From contig CP136062.1 of NCBI GenBank assembly GCA_032622095.1, positions 162,372,875 through 162,436,874 on the forward strand: 64,000 nt of DNA, written 5' to 3'. The translations under genes and the position numbers were made by a program. Origin of the DNA: Siphonodentalium dalli (Eukaryota > Mollusca > Scaphopoda > Gadilida > Siphonodentaliidae). The notes beneath the pieces were generated by a model. The model was not told the DNA's origin and did not search any database. It worked only from the letters and a program-made list of their open reading frames with translations. The first letter of the stretch is position 1, and each line of letters starts with the position of its first letter. Shown piece after piece: positions 51,704-64,000 of the stretch.

Positions 51704-52660
51704 TTGATAGTAACAGTACGAGAGGAATTTGAACAGTTTAACAATGAGTTGAAACATCGACACAGTAGCAAGGTTAACACACATAGCCAGTCAGTACAGA
51801 CTGAGTTATCTTTTAACCATGTTCCAACTCCACATATAACTGTGTTTGTGATGCCAGATATTTTTGATGGCCAAACATCCGTTGAATTATGGATTGCTAA
51901 TTTTGAGAGTTGTGTCTCTCTAAATGATTGGACGAATGATCAAGCCACAAAGTTACTTGCTACTGTTCTCAGATATGCAGCTTTAGAATATTTCATGTCT
52001 CTCACCAGTGGACAAAAAGTAAACTTACAAGAGTTACTATCTGGGTTGAAGGTAAGATTTTCTCTAATAGAAAATGTCACCATATTCCGTGGACAGTTTT
52101 GGGATTATGAACAGTTACATCAAACTTTTCCAGAAATAATAACTCAGTTATGCATTCTGGCAAAGAAAGTTTTCCCGATTTTACAGATCAAGATCGGGAT
52201 TTGTTAATCAAAGATCAGTTCATATTATCTTTGCAGGATGCCGATATTCAGTTACAGGCTAGGCGCGCAAAACCCAAAACTAGTAATGAAGCTATACTCG
52301 TAGCAATGGAAGAGCTATGTTTACAAAAGTTATGTCCGATTTCAATGTCTATGGAAATTGAGCATGCTAATAGACTGAAAATAGATCTTGAGAATCTTGA
52401 GAAACAAATTGATTCCATGTAACAACAAATGCAATCCTGGAATGCATTGCATAATGGTCATTACCATGCAAATGTTGAAATTCCTGTTAAAACTTCTGCT
52501 GCTAATATAGAGTCAGAGACTGGTGCTAACCAGCAAGTAGTAGGGAAAGTAACTCTGAATGGACGAATTGGCAATTTTTTTTAATAATTTTTAGTGGACA
52601 GTGGGTCTGCAGTCAGCCTCATTAGTCTAAAATTATAATATTATCGTACGTGACATGTAA
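51704..52660 (+). pseudogene. Ty3/Gypsy Gag-protease remnant
   Basis: The first frame (51704-52207) has a Gag-like FDGQTSVELWIANFESCVSL and YFMSLTSGQKVNLQELLSGL pattern typical of Ty3/Gypsy capsid-like domains. A frameshift near 52150 leads to DFTDQDRDLLIKDQFILSL in the next frame. After stops, LVDSGSAVSLIS at about 52593-52628 is the D-S-G active-site strand of the retropepsin. No reverse transcriptase or LTR follows; the Helitron-like element B starts at 52812. Confidence 0.78.
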
Positions 52661-52811
52661 TGGAGCAACCACCAAGTTGATCATTAAGTCCAATATTACA
52701 ATAATTATAGGATGTTACGTACAGGGTACTACATGTGCTAGACCAGTCGGAGAAATGTCTGTGTCATCAAACTAAAATACCATGTTACAACTTGGATTGA
52801 TATATTCGTAA

Positions 52812-52831
52812 TCTATATCTATATTTGCGAA

Positions 52832-52886
<55 letters not shown>

Positions 52887-55800
52887 GTTCTATAGAAATT
52901 CACAGGGGACCATCTAGATGATGCCAAAGGGGTCTACTAGGAGTAACTTTTTACGAGAAAGATAATGGTCGGGGTTAAAATTTTCTGAAGTGACGCCGTT
53001 GTTGTCAGGGGCAGAAAAGGGGGATGGGCAGAAAATAAATTTGGCGGCGATTGCCACGAAACTTATATATAATAATCCCCATAATATGATGAATCTAATG
53101 GTGTGTTTTAAATATTGCAAAAGTCGCGCCGTTCGCGTCAGGGGTACCAGGAAGGGGGAGGGGCAGAATGTTTTTCTATCGCCGATTGCCACGAAACTTA
53201 CATATAATCATCCCCATGATATGAAGAATCCAACGGTTGGTTTAAATATGTCAAAAGTGGCGTCGTTCGAGTCAGATTTGCACGTAAGGGGAGAGGGGCA
53301 CCAAAATTGATAAAACTAATTTTAGCGCCGATTTCCACCAAATTGATATATATTCTTCTTCATGATGCAAGGAATCTAATTGTGCGATTTAACAACGCCA
53401 AATTGTTGTCGTTTGGATGAGAGATTGGGAGGGGTTGGCACTAAATTTGATAATAATTGGTTTAGTCGCCGATTGCCACCACACTTATACAAAAGCATCT
53501 GCATGGTATGAGGAGTCTAATGGTGTGGCTTATATCTGTCAAGAGTGGCCTCATTCGAGTCAGGGGTGTATTGAAAGGGACATGGGCACCAAAATTGATG
53601 CACAATAGTTTTGGCGCCAATTTCCACCAAATTGTACGTTCTTATCCATGATACGAGGAATCTGATCGTGTGATTTAAAGACGCCATAGTGGTGCTGTTT
53701 AGGTGAGAGATGGGGAGGGAGGGATTGGCACCAAATTTGATAACAAAAACATTGTTTAGTCGCCGATTATCACCAAACTTATAAACAATCATCTCCATGA
53801 TATCAGGAGTGTAATTGTGTGGTTTAAGGATGTCACAAGTGGGGCCATTCGAGTCAGTGGTGTATAGAGATGAGAGGGACATTATATCTATATGTTTAGT
53901 GCCGATTTCCACCAGATTGATACATATTCTTCTCCGTGATACGAGGAATCTTATCGTGTGGTTTAGACACAACAAATTGGTGCCCGATGGGTGAGAGATA
54001 TGGGGACCTTCAATTTGATACGAATTTGTATACTCGCCAATTTTCACCAATTTCATATATATGCATCTCTAATCTCTAATGAGTCTTAGTGTGTGCAGCT
54101 TGAGTCCGAAATAGGGACGGGAGGGTCACCAAAAACTGATACAAAAATATTTTTAGTACCAATTACCATCAAATTCAGACACGTTCTTCTCAAATGATAC
54201 AAGAAATCAAATTGTGCTGTCTGTCTGTCTTTCTGTCTGTCTGTGTGTTCTATATATAACTTCACGCGGTACAACCGAAGAGGCAAAAGCTGATACAAAT
54301 ATATTTGGCACTAATTGCCAACAAATTCATACATGTTTTTATCTAATGATATACCATGAATTAAATCACATTTGGTGTCGTTTGCGTCACGGATGGCGAG
54401 CGGATATGCACTATCATAGATAAGATTGCTATTCGCCGATATCCACATATTATAAGTTACAGGGCGAGTTGTTGCCGGATACGGTGTCATATGAGGCAAA
54501 GTGAGATTAATATCGGGCGAGGCGCTAGCCGAGCCCGATATTAATCTCGCTGAGCCTCATTTGTCACCGTAGCCGGCAACAACGAGCCCTGTAACGATTT
54601 TATCATGTCACCCACATATCATGTTTTCCGTGTGAGAATTTGAATTACTTATACGAAGTTGATTACCTGCCAGTAAGTAAATTTTTTGTCTATGGCTATT
54701 AACTTGTGTAACGTCACAGTGACGCGTCATGGGCGTTGAACGTCAACGCATTGAATCAATGACTAATCACCAGAAGCAGGACAACAAACTTGAGTTTGAT
54801 AATTAATTTATGAGTGTTTAGAATTTCTCAAATATATCACATGCAGGTTTTCGTATATGGTACTATGTCTTTAAATTAACATAACTTGATTTCCGACAGA
54901 TATCCCTTTTCTTGGTGCCAAAATACACCGAAAATATACCCGAGGCGGCAGAGTTCCATGAAAAACAAAATGGCGGACATCGACCCCATATGGGAACCTA
55001 GCCCGTCCCATATGGATTCCATATGGGACGGGCTACAAAGATGACGATCCCATGTCTCCTGATATGCTTCTACCAACGGAGCGTCCTCATTGGTCGATCC
55101 AACCAGGTGACATGATAAAAGTTATATATAGTCACACAGGCCATCTCCATATCATTTTAAGGAAATTTGGGCGTTCGCATTTCACAATCCCGACAAATTG
55201 TAACCCACTTATAAGTCACTTGAACAATTATATCTTCTTAATTGTCATATTTATATGGTGATGGCAATCAGGACATTCACACAATGAGCTAGCAAAAAGA
55301 GATACATAGAAGAAGCATTAAACGTATATTTATCATTCTATTGAAGAGATACATATATTCGTGCAAACTGAGAGACCTCGAACCGTCAGAGGATTGCATA
55401 TATATTATAACAAAATTGAGTCTGTTCCATTCAATAGTTTCCACAAAAAAAGTTACAATTTGTCAGGATATATGGAAGGCCTGTTCAAAAATAGTGGTCA
55501 CAGTGTGCAGTCATATATAGTTTATTCGGATATACAATAAAATGCAGTTAGTAGCACATGACTGTTCAGGATCCTCCCAATACTGACATCTGACAAGGGG
55601 TTTAGAACAGAATCATCGACTGACATAAACAACTCAAAATCTCGCTCTGTGTCTGGCAAATGTAGCTGATATGCGCGCGCAGCAACATTTCGTTGAAACT
55701 GAGAATATTTAGCCAATATATAGCACCATGAACAGAGGAGCACCTGGAAATTTCATGTCATGGAGATATGATAGCCAGGTATCCTCCAGATCTTAGTCCA

Positions 55801-56173
55801 ACCCACTAGATTGATTGATACATCTCAATATGTAAATACCAATTGTCATCTTTTATTTATGCGAACTAACGTCTTTGTGATGTCCATGTATCATATTATA
55901 ACGTATGACGTATACGCAGTTGTAAATAAATAAATACTTCATTGTTGGTGGAACGGATTAATCGCGATAAACAGAATGACAATTGACAAGGTGGCCCACT
56001 TCTTATATTCCATGACTGTAATAATCATGTTTTGTGATGCTATTTGAATATACAATTTTTGAGAAAACGTGTAACACTTTGAACAAGAGTGTTCTCTATT
56101 CCCAACAAATATCCACAGCATACAGATGGTTTCACATCGCATTAACCTGGGCAACGCCGGGTAACCCTGCTAG
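52812..56173 (+). mobile_element. Helitron-like element B
   Basis: Starts A|TCTATATCTATATTTGCG with a (TGTC)n tract at 52831-52886, and ends GGCAACGCCGGGTAACCCTG then CTAG at 56170-56173, followed by T. TC...CTAG with insertion at AT is the Helitron signature. Body holds seven or so ~200-bp degenerate units (52990-54200) and unique parts shared with element A. No Rep/helicase, so non-autonomous. A palindrome with GATATTAATCTCGC lies near 54505-54550 and another with CATATGGGACGGGCTA near 54990-55035. Confidence 0.75.
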
Positions 56174-57144
56174 TTAATAATAATCACACAACGAAGGAAG
56201 GCCAAAGTGAATCTTATTTGATAGGAATACATATCAATGAACTTATTTTTTAAGAAGCCACATACATGTATATACCTTGTGTGTGATTTAGCTGCGGTTC
56301 GTTAATTACGCTAGCGTATATGGTCATATTAAATATATTTGTTTAAGCATAAACAAATCGTAGAATCGTTAATATTTGTTAAATGTATGTTGATTTTAAA
56401 TTGTCTGGTTATGCAACATTTTAGTTATTGTTTCGGTAAATTCATTGTGTTTTCGAGTCTATTGTCTTGTGTTGAATACAATCACTCGTGTCGCTTGTAC
56501 TCAAGCGCATCACTCGTATCGTAACCGCTTGTTTCCGGATGGATTGAGTCTGGCCTGAGGTCCACCAATATGTGATTACAACCGATCCAATATTAACATA
56601 TTGGACGGCTTGTGGTGACATATTGGATAGCTTGCATCAACATATTATAGGATGCCGATACAATTGGCCAGATACTGTACTGACAGAATAATAGAGTGAC
56701 GTCATAGTGGTGATTTATTATTCAGATATTACTCCTTTTAATTGAAGTTTGATTTACATACATGTATAGTATGTATACAATTAAGTTATTGTTATAGGCT
56801 ATGACATACACCACTGAATTTGGTCAGACAATAAAGTATTCATTCATGAAATTGTCTATCATTTATTTGGAGGGGTGTTTGAAAATACAAGTACAGATGA
56901 TATAGCATTGGCAGTAGTTAGTTAGAAAAAATTAAGCGGCAGCAACACGGACTGTCGTTCAATCAGTAATTGTGAACTACTATAATGAGAATTGAGTAGT
57001 CTGGAATCTTCCCTGGAATAAGTTATCCCTTGCGCATCTTCAAGTACTCCAATACCCCCTTCTATGTCTATGAATGAAGAAAACTCTTGCTTGAGTGTAA
57101 TCATTATCAATTCCGCGCAGTTCTTGGACCTTGGAGCTGAAACT
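56174..57144. other. Non-coding host sequence
   Basis: Nothing recognised. Short (TAA) tract at the Helitron edge. Confidence 0.45.
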
Positions 57145-57262
57145 TTAACTTTTTCAGGATTTAGTCGGAAATATGGCTTTTTGCCATTCATCGGAAAGCT
57201 CTAACTGAGAGCTTTCTGATGAATGGCAAAAAGCCATATTGCCGACTAATCCTGAAAATTTA
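57145..57262. repeat. Hairpin-forming palindrome
   Basis: TTTTCAGGATTTAGTCGG and ATATGGCTTTTTGCCATTCA meet their inverse around CTCTAACTGAG; arms about 55 bp. Confidence 0.85.
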
Positions 57263-58079
57263 CCCATAATTCTTCTGTGGTTAAAGAGTCGATTATTTAG
57301 GGCATTACTGTATATTTATATGTCATGAATTTCTTCACTTATTTTGATCCGGTTGGCAGCCAGGACGGTGAAGAAATAAATAATTACTAGATATAATTTA
57401 AGACTTCAACAACCAGGGATGCCAGAGAAGGGGGGCATCTGGGGACACTTGCCCTGGCCCAGGGGAGACCAGTGGTCACCCGAAAAGTGCCCACCTGATT
57501 GGTTTGCCCCTTGACCTTTGGTGCTTCTGGCTTTCCTGTCAACAACAATGGGACATCAATTTTAAGGCTTTTTTTATCTATAGCTGATCATTCAACGAAA
57601 AAACAGTTTTAAAAAATGCATATTGATGTACACATGTACTTTACTTTTATTAGCAGTAACCCATATTATAGTGCACATTCTAAATATTTAAATAAAAGGT
57701 TGCTTACCCCACATCACCCAACATTATGTGGCTTTCACCATGTTCGCAAATGACACATACTGGTAACCTTTGGGAGGTCTATTTTTCAAGTTTGCAAATG
57801 CAAATTTTTGCAATGATGTTTGCTTGATCGCCATCCAGCTTGATAAAGTAATGTCCTAAATAATCTACCCCTTAACCACAGCAGGATTTCGTCTGACATA
57901 AATTGTGCACCTTTTCCTAATCACTGCATTATGAATCACTGGGGCCCACCACTCCTGCTAAATCCGTCCGAAATAGCATAATCGTGCGCATCGATAAATG
58001 CTGAGTTGCCCTCTCTGCAATGTTATAAAAATTAGCGTGGCGGTATGGGCAGCCATTCGGTCGGAAATTACATGAAATA
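57263..58079. other. Non-coding host sequence
   Basis: No gene or repeat recognised. Confidence 0.4.
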
Positions 58080-58810
58080 AAAGTTAATGGTGGCCTGTAA
58101 AAACAATAGTCTCCATTTTTAAACCAATGGTCGTTCTTTGATTCTATAAGAGACAATTCCGTTTCAATAGAAATAGATTCAAACCAAATAGTCTCCATTT
58201 TCAAACCAATGGTCGTTCTTGGATTCTATAAGAGACAATTCCGTTTCAATAGATATAGATTCAAACCAAATAGTCTCTATTTTCAAACCAATAATCGTTC
58301 TTGGATTCAATACGAGACAGTTCCGTTTTAATATATACAGATTCATAATCAATGTTGACCAATGCAAAATTAATGTTCTATTTTAATTTAATAGCGTTCA
58401 CTGTTCAACTAATATCTAATAACACACAATTAGTAAGATTCGCGCATATTCAATAAACGTACATTCCGTTTCAATGGCCATATTTTCTTCATCAATAAAG
58501 ATATTTCAACACCCAATAGTCTCCATTTTCAAACTAATAGTCGTTCTTGGATTCAATAAGAGACAATTGCGTTTTAATAGATATATTTTCTTAATCAATA
58601 GAATCTATTTCAAAACCAATAGCCGTTCCTGGATTCAATAAGAGACAAATCTACTATTTCCGGTCAAACCAATGAATAATAATTGAAGATTATTAACATC
58701 TGTTTACAAACCAATGATCATTTCTCGAATTAATAACTTCCGTTTACAAACCAATGATCAATTCTTAAACCAATGAACGCTAGGGTCGCCACCAATCTCA
58801 AATTAACGCT
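58080..58810. repeat. Tandem ~85-bp repeat and inverted partner of 63.8 kb
   Basis: Units with AGTCTCCATTTTCAAACCAA, TCGTTCTTGGATTC and AAGAGACAATTCCGTTT occur at about 58108, 58190, 58270, 58515 and 58610. The right edge (AAATTAACGCTAGGAGCGCC) is inverted at about 63810-63830 near the window end, where GGTCAAACCAATGAGC also recurs in inverse form. Together they may be the ends of one large element that runs past the window. Confidence 0.6.
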
Positions 58811-59159
58811 AGGAGCGCCACCATGAATCATGTTGGAGTCACCAAACTGCAAATTCCGTGACGTCAACATGGGATACCCCCCCTGCCAAAAAAAAATTGC
58901 ATGTTCTCGAACATTTTCGCGTCAGAAAGTGACCCTGAACATGAAAACTGCGATGATATACGGACTGTGGACTATATCCTGTACCTGTAGCAGATACCGA
59001 AGATCCAATTGAGAGTTTGTTTTTAATATTGTCATTATTATTGACCCAGAAGATCTGAATTAAAGCAACCGAATTTGAGGACTGTACTAGTATGATGTTG
59101 ATCACTTGATGTATCACTCATTCACTGTCAGTATCTGAAATCACTGTCAGTTTTACCGT

Positions 59160-60080
59160 GATTATCACTGTTCCCAACTGACCTACATGTACCAGCTCAG
59201 AAGCCAGATCATACAAAGCGTCACTCAATCACCGTATCTTGGAGTCATGCTCTCAAACGATATGAAATGGTTGCCACAGATAGACAAGATCACGAAGAAG
59301 GCTAACAGCACGCTCGGATTCATCAGAAGAAACCTTAGGAAGGCACCATTCAAGAGTAAATGCGTAGCGTATGAGACACTCGTAAGATCGTCGCTGGAAT
59401 ACGCAGCCGTCATGTGGGATCCTCACCAGCAGCAGAACATCGACGCCCTGGAGAGAATACAGAAAGGAGCTGTACGGCTTATGACCGGCAATTACAAATC
59501 GAAGGACATGGCCAAACTGATGAATGACTGCGAGATAAGACCACTCGAAGAAAGAAGGAAAGACCAGAGGCTGGAGCTCTTTCACAAGATGGACAAGGGG
59601 CAGGTGTCGGCTGTAAACACTCAGTGCTTAATTAAACCAAAAAAGGTGGGCAGAAAAATCCGAGCCAAGAAATTTGCAGATTTCAGTGCCACAAATATAG
59701 TGTCAAAACAGGAATGTAATAATTCACTGTCCTACCGGTAAGAGCCACTGGTGACAAACTCTGCTGAATACTCAAATTCATTCTTCCCACGGACAATTAT
59801 TCAGTGGAACACTCTAAACGAGATGGACGCATGCGAAATTCAAAATAGAACAGCAGCGGACAACTCAACAGTCCCGCAAAGAACATAATTCTCTCTCTCC
59901 CGGCGTTCTACACATCCGCGAGGATCATACGCCGTACACCATCCAGATCCAGATGCAGGGATTGTCTGTCAAAATCCGGTGGAGAACTTAGGATGTGTTC
60001 GACAAGTACTAACAACAGCAGTATGAATATGATTATGTCAACAATAACAACAACAACAACATCTCTAACATCGTAAGATA
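59160..60080 (+). mobile_element. CR1/jockey-like LINE, 3' end
   Basis: Frame 59187-59741 (184 aa) is the region after the RT palm and thumb: YLGVMLSNDMKWLPQIDKIT, TLGFIRRNL, YETLVRSSLEYAAVMWDPH, LERIQKGAVR. After the TAA at 59739-59741 the same frame goes on to SFFPRTIIQWNTLNEM and stops near 59887, so a premature stop removed the last ~50 codons. A (AAC)n tract near 60045-60060 may be the tail. The 5' part is missing (truncated insertion). Confidence 0.85.
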
Positions 60081-60590
60081 ATCGTTCGATCTACTGTGTA
60101 GTGCGTACTAGCAATGTACATTGCGACGACTTCTTCTGAAAACAACCATTGAGTGGAACCGCTTCAAACAGTCAGATGTTGAGTCAGACGATCGGTAATA
60201 TTGAATGTCTGAAGGATTTATTAAATATGGATTCTATTTTCTAGACGTTTCATACGAGCGTCGTGGAATCGGATTCTGAACATTGCTGGAGTATTGATCA
60301 AGTAAACCTGACAGTGCGAAGAGCATAAGCCAACTAGAACAGAGGTCATGTCAACATACAGGTTGCATTATACATGCATATATTGTGACCACATAAATGA
60401 TATATACAACTGCAGTGACTTCTTCATTATTTCAGTATTTGATACCATAACCATGGTCGTTCCATAGTAATCCATACCATAATTTTTGGTTTTACATAAC
60501 GGTAGGGTACCGGATTGTTTGGTTACTTTTTTTTATTTCGTACTTTGTAGAAAATCATTTATTTGTTTCCATATGGTGTGACATACATGT
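60081..60590. other. Non-coding host sequence
   Basis: No gene recognised. Confidence 0.4.
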
Positions 60591-60715
60591 AGTAATATGG
60601 TACGAAATGATCAAGTGATTTCCTACATGGTACGAAACGACCAAACAATAAGGTATGAAACTACCAAAAATATGGTACGAAACTACCAAAAATATGGTAC
60701 GAAATGACTTAAGAT
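60591..60715. repeat. Short tandem repeat, ~21 bp
   Basis: ATATGGTACGAAACTACCAA units, about five degenerate copies. A related TGGTGCGAAACAATTAAA lies at 61535. A hairpin with CCTCATATCA and its inverse lies at 60838-60885. Confidence 0.7.
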
Positions 60716-61104
60716 GATACAAAACGTCCTGTACCCATTTATATATCCTCGGCAAGGGGAACAACGAGACAGTGACCCTGTAGACTAGCAGCGCCAACAT
60801 CGTTGGTTTGATATTAGGCCCTATATCACCCTGAGGTAACCTCATATCACAATCAGCCTGACGACGAAGGCTGATATGAGGCTACTTATCAGGCCTATAA
60901 TTTCAAACCAACCAAGTAATACCCTACATGTATCTATTAATTACGGTAGTTCGCCTCTTAGTAACAGTGTAATGCCCCAAAAATAATGCTAACCAGTCAA
61001 ATATAGTATACAATTGCCCAAAACCTGTTATTTATCAATATTTTGTTCAATGAAATTTTGCGGGTTTGTCAAATATCTGACACAACAAAAGCCACTTGCT
61101 TTTT
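60716..61104. other. Non-coding host sequence
   Basis: Nothing recognised apart from the hairpin at 60838-60885. Confidence 0.4.
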
Positions 61105-61315
61105 GAGTTATCCATCTTCATCCGTCCTCTTCCGACTTTTTATTGGGCCACTAAAAATTATCGATGGTAAACAATAATAGATTTCAAAAATCAATATCTG
61201 ATCATTCTCAGCTTTGATGGGTGGGTTCCTCAACTCAAATCACATATGTTTTACCCGAAGCCAAGGAAATAGTAATATTCAAGCGTTAATTCGGATTATG
61301 CATCTTTAACTTTGT
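61105..61315. repeat. Half copy of the 49.0-kb MITE family
   Basis: AGTTATCCATCTTCATCCG, CTCAGCTTTGATGGGTGGGT and GAAGCCAAGGAAATAGTAAT occur in the order of the right half of 49013-49432, with about 80% similarity by eye. Confidence 0.65.
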
Positions 61316-62536
61316 CGCGACAATTTCGATTGGTTCATTTTGTTTCGAAAAAAAAAGAAAGAAATATGTTAACAGGTAAATGTTGGGTTGTCATCATCAC
61401 GAACGTTAAATCATGATCATGTTCACTCTCATTAAGTTAACACGATTAATATAATTTTTCACATGTACGAATAACCATCATTTTTGGGAATCAATGAAAC
61501 ATACCAATATATGGTGTGAAATGACCAAAAACATGGTGCGAAACAATTAAATGTGTCATTCAAATCAAGGGTACAAACTGGCCATAGTAGGAAAAGTCGT
61601 TTGAGCCATCCAACAGAACTGGGTGAATCGCTTGGGCGATCGGTTTTCCACAGTAAGGATGCATCTTGGAAGAGGGGAGTCAATCTAATTAACTGTTATC
61701 TATAACCAATACTTAAAAACAATAACAATTTATTCTGATTTCTTTTGAAACACACAGAATAATTATTTACTGAGAATATTCAATATAAACATATACAAAT
61801 TCTCAAACAAAGGGAATTTCAATGTTCAAGAAATTTAGAGTCCCCTCTTACTTATGGGAGGCCCTTTTCACATTTATTATTTATTTGCGCTCAAGCACAA
61901 ACATTAAGCTTAAACATAAATCATTTGGGCTTAAGCGAATGTCATTTGCGCTTGAGCACAAATATGTGTCTATCAATTTGTGTGCGCTTAAGTGAAAATC
62001 ATTTGCACTTAAGTGTAAATGCTTTGCGCTTAAGCGCAAATACCTAACACTCCTTTACTTCCCTCTGATTGTGAATGATGGAGTCCATCTCATAGTATAT
62101 TATTATGGGCCCATAGTAGTAGCCCATACAGACTCGAAATTTGAAAAGTCAAAAGCATCTCTGTCTCTGGTGTACCAAAAATTGGTGCCTCATTCCCAAA
62201 GCTCTAGTATATTTTATTAAAGGGACATCTACTGCACAAATATATACCATTTCCATGGTCATATAAGGGGAATTAGGGGTTACTGGTGGCTTGCTTCCCT
62301 CGTGGTGTACACGTACTTATTGAATAGAAATAGGGGGAAAACATATTTTCATATTATCAGCATCCCTGTCCCTAAGAATTTGTGCCTCCATCCCAGAGAT
62401 CTATTACATTTTATAAAATAGACATATCCTGTACAGATATATACCATTTCCATGGTCATGAAAGGTACTGGTATCTAGGGATAACTGGGGATTGCTTCCC
62501 TTGTATGATGGGCCTACAGGTATATAGACTTGATTT
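61316..62536. repeat. Sequence with scattered CGCTTAAGCG palindromes
   Basis: At 61888-62045 and again at 62985-63035 the string TTTGCGCTTAAGCGCAAAT or variants occurs about eight times. A ~110-bp unit (ATATACCATTTCCATGGTCA, CTTCCCT.GT) is duplicated near 62245 and 62440. No gene. Confidence 0.6.
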
Positions 62537-62987
62537 CAAGCCTGCAAATAGCGTGTCTGTCATTTGTAGAATGAGGTCCCCAGAGGGTGAATTTAGTGAC
62601 GCTACACCGCATAGTGGGCTAGCATCACTAAATTTACCCTCTGGGGGCCTCATGCTGCTTAGGGCCCTCAACTGCTATTGCAGTCCTCGGATAAGATTGA
62701 AGTTCCCCAGTTGAAGTTGGTGATGTTCACCCATTTGGAGCCTCGATTATGGATTTTATCTTCTGCAAATTAGGGGATATAGAAACTTCCCAGATGGGAA
62801 AACGTAACTAAAACAATGTTAATTTGATACCATAGAACTTTACTTCCCAGAAAATGAGGCCTAAGCAGAATGAGGTCCCCAGAGGGTGAATTTAGTTATG
62901 CTAGCCCGCTATGCAGGGTAGCATCACTAAATTCACCCTCTGTGGACCTCATTCTGCAAATGACTGACACGCTATTTGCAGGCTTAA
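62537..62987. repeat. MITE-like element with internal hairpins
   Basis: AAGCCTGCAAATAGCGTGTC at 62537 and its inverse ending GCAGGCTT at 62987. Each arm next contains AGAATGAGGTCCCCAGAGGG then TGAATTTAGT, and both arms are themselves capped by a hairpin with that sequence (62572-62655 and 62866-62955). Confidence 0.8.
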
Positions 62988-63800
62988 GCGCAAATGATTT
63001 GTGATTAAACGTAAAATATTTGCACTTAAGCGCAAAAATTCATAAGTAATTGTATGTCATAATTTGCAAAGTTCTGTCCAATTCTTGTTAAAAATATGAC
63101 TAGATTCATAACGGTGATATTTGGTTAAATTTCATACCGAGTTATGTATAATCGAATTATTGAGGGATCGCGGGAGGGACTTGGATCATACGAATGACAT
63201 ATATTCATTGCTCCAATTATCTCTTAACATGAGCAATACAAAATGAAGTCACATTTCCGAACCAGTTCCATACAGCAGAACCTGATCTAGAAGATATTAG
63301 CGAAAAAACGTAAAATTCCCTCTTTCAGCTGTCATTTTAACGACCATCTTGGGCGGGGAGTTCCAATTTTACCCTTAAAATGTGGCATTATATCTCGCAG
63401 TCATACGAACTGAATATGCCTAATTTTAAATCGTATATTTCATGGTGAGATTAATTGCGACATTTATTAAATAATATAATCACGAAACGCTCTATAAATT
63501 TGGAAAACCCCTTAAAAAGAGGGGTTAATGTGAAATTTCAGCGTGGCTCCATATATAATATTAAAGAAGATGTACATATGTGCAAAGTTTCATGCTTTAG
63601 TAACAATTTGAACAACTGACTTGAAAATTTGACTTAATCTATTCCACTATATGTCCTATATATTATAGTGAATATTTATCGTCGTTTGATTTGCACCGAG
63701 TGAACTCATATTCCAAATCGTCACATCGACATGACATTGGGAACTCCCATGTTTATTTCTATATTTCCGACGTCCCGGATTTTGCGAACAAAATTGGTGG
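62988..63800. other. Non-coding host sequence
   Basis: No gene recognised on either strand. Confidence 0.4.
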
Positions 63801-64000
63801 CCAGCGCCCCTAGCGTTAATTTACGAATTGCTTATAGGTTTGTGTTTTAATCATTAATTTCAAATGAGCTCATTGGTTTGACCTGAAATAGTTGATTCCG
63901 CTATTAGATATTAGTTTGATAACGATAATCATTGATCGTGGGAAATAGTATGTTGGTTTAAAATATGTCTATTGATTATTAGTTTTACAATAAGGTCTAT

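Overview
The window is eukaryotic, repeat-rich, AT-rich genomic DNA. It is probably from a marine invertebrate, perhaps a mollusc or other lophotrochozoan, although no host gene fixes the species. Its centrepiece is one complete Polinton/Maverick (adintovirus-like) endogenous DNA virus or transposon at 3164-30257 (27.1 kb). The element starts AGTAGTATTG, ends CAATACTACT, and is flanked on both sides by the 6-bp target duplication AGCGTC.

Left half, 3.8-15.6 kb, all on the minus strand. From right to left it holds protein-primed DNA polymerase B, an F-box-like hypothetical, the packaging ATPase, two small GG-motif proteins, a conserved 240-aa protein, a chromodomain integrase, a two-TM protein, a penton-like minor capsid protein, a basic protein, the double-jelly-roll major capsid protein, a CxGC protein and an adenain-type protease. 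Polymerase, capsid, protease and the F-box-like gene carry stops or frameshifts. Integrase, ATPase and minor capsid are open.

Right half, 15.7-30.2 kb, is an accessory region built of inverted modules. It holds three paralogous OTU-like genes that all lack the expected catalytic Cys, two genes with YPDLSEF motifs, two CCHC zinc-knuckle genes, an unknown Gln-rich gene and a second protease/CxGC cassette whose protease is intact. Six of the accessory genes end 12-20 nt before a perfect or near-perfect metazoan histone-mRNA 3' stem-loop (GGCCCTTTTCAGGGCC), most with a purine-rich U7-site-like motif further down. Four share an upstream promoter block with GACGTC and CGCG motifs. This suggests S-phase, poly(A)-less expression of viral accessory genes, the most unusual observation here.

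The third OTU-like gene is split by two head-to-head ~2.6-2.8-kb PIF/Harbinger-like units, giving [CTG]unit[CTG]unit[CTG]. The two ends of the core and several internal blocks share GC-rich palindromic minisatellites, so the element looks composite.

30.3-64 kb is host sequence full of nested repeats. A LINE is cut by a Helitron-like element, which is itself cut by a 5.3-kb foldback element (TSD TTT). A second Helitron-like copy at 52.8-56.2 kb supplies the empty site. There are also a Gypsy gag-pro remnant, a CR1/jockey-like LINE 3' end, MITE-like inverted repeats and minisatellites. I see no convincing host protein-coding gene, tRNA, rRNA or CRISPR.
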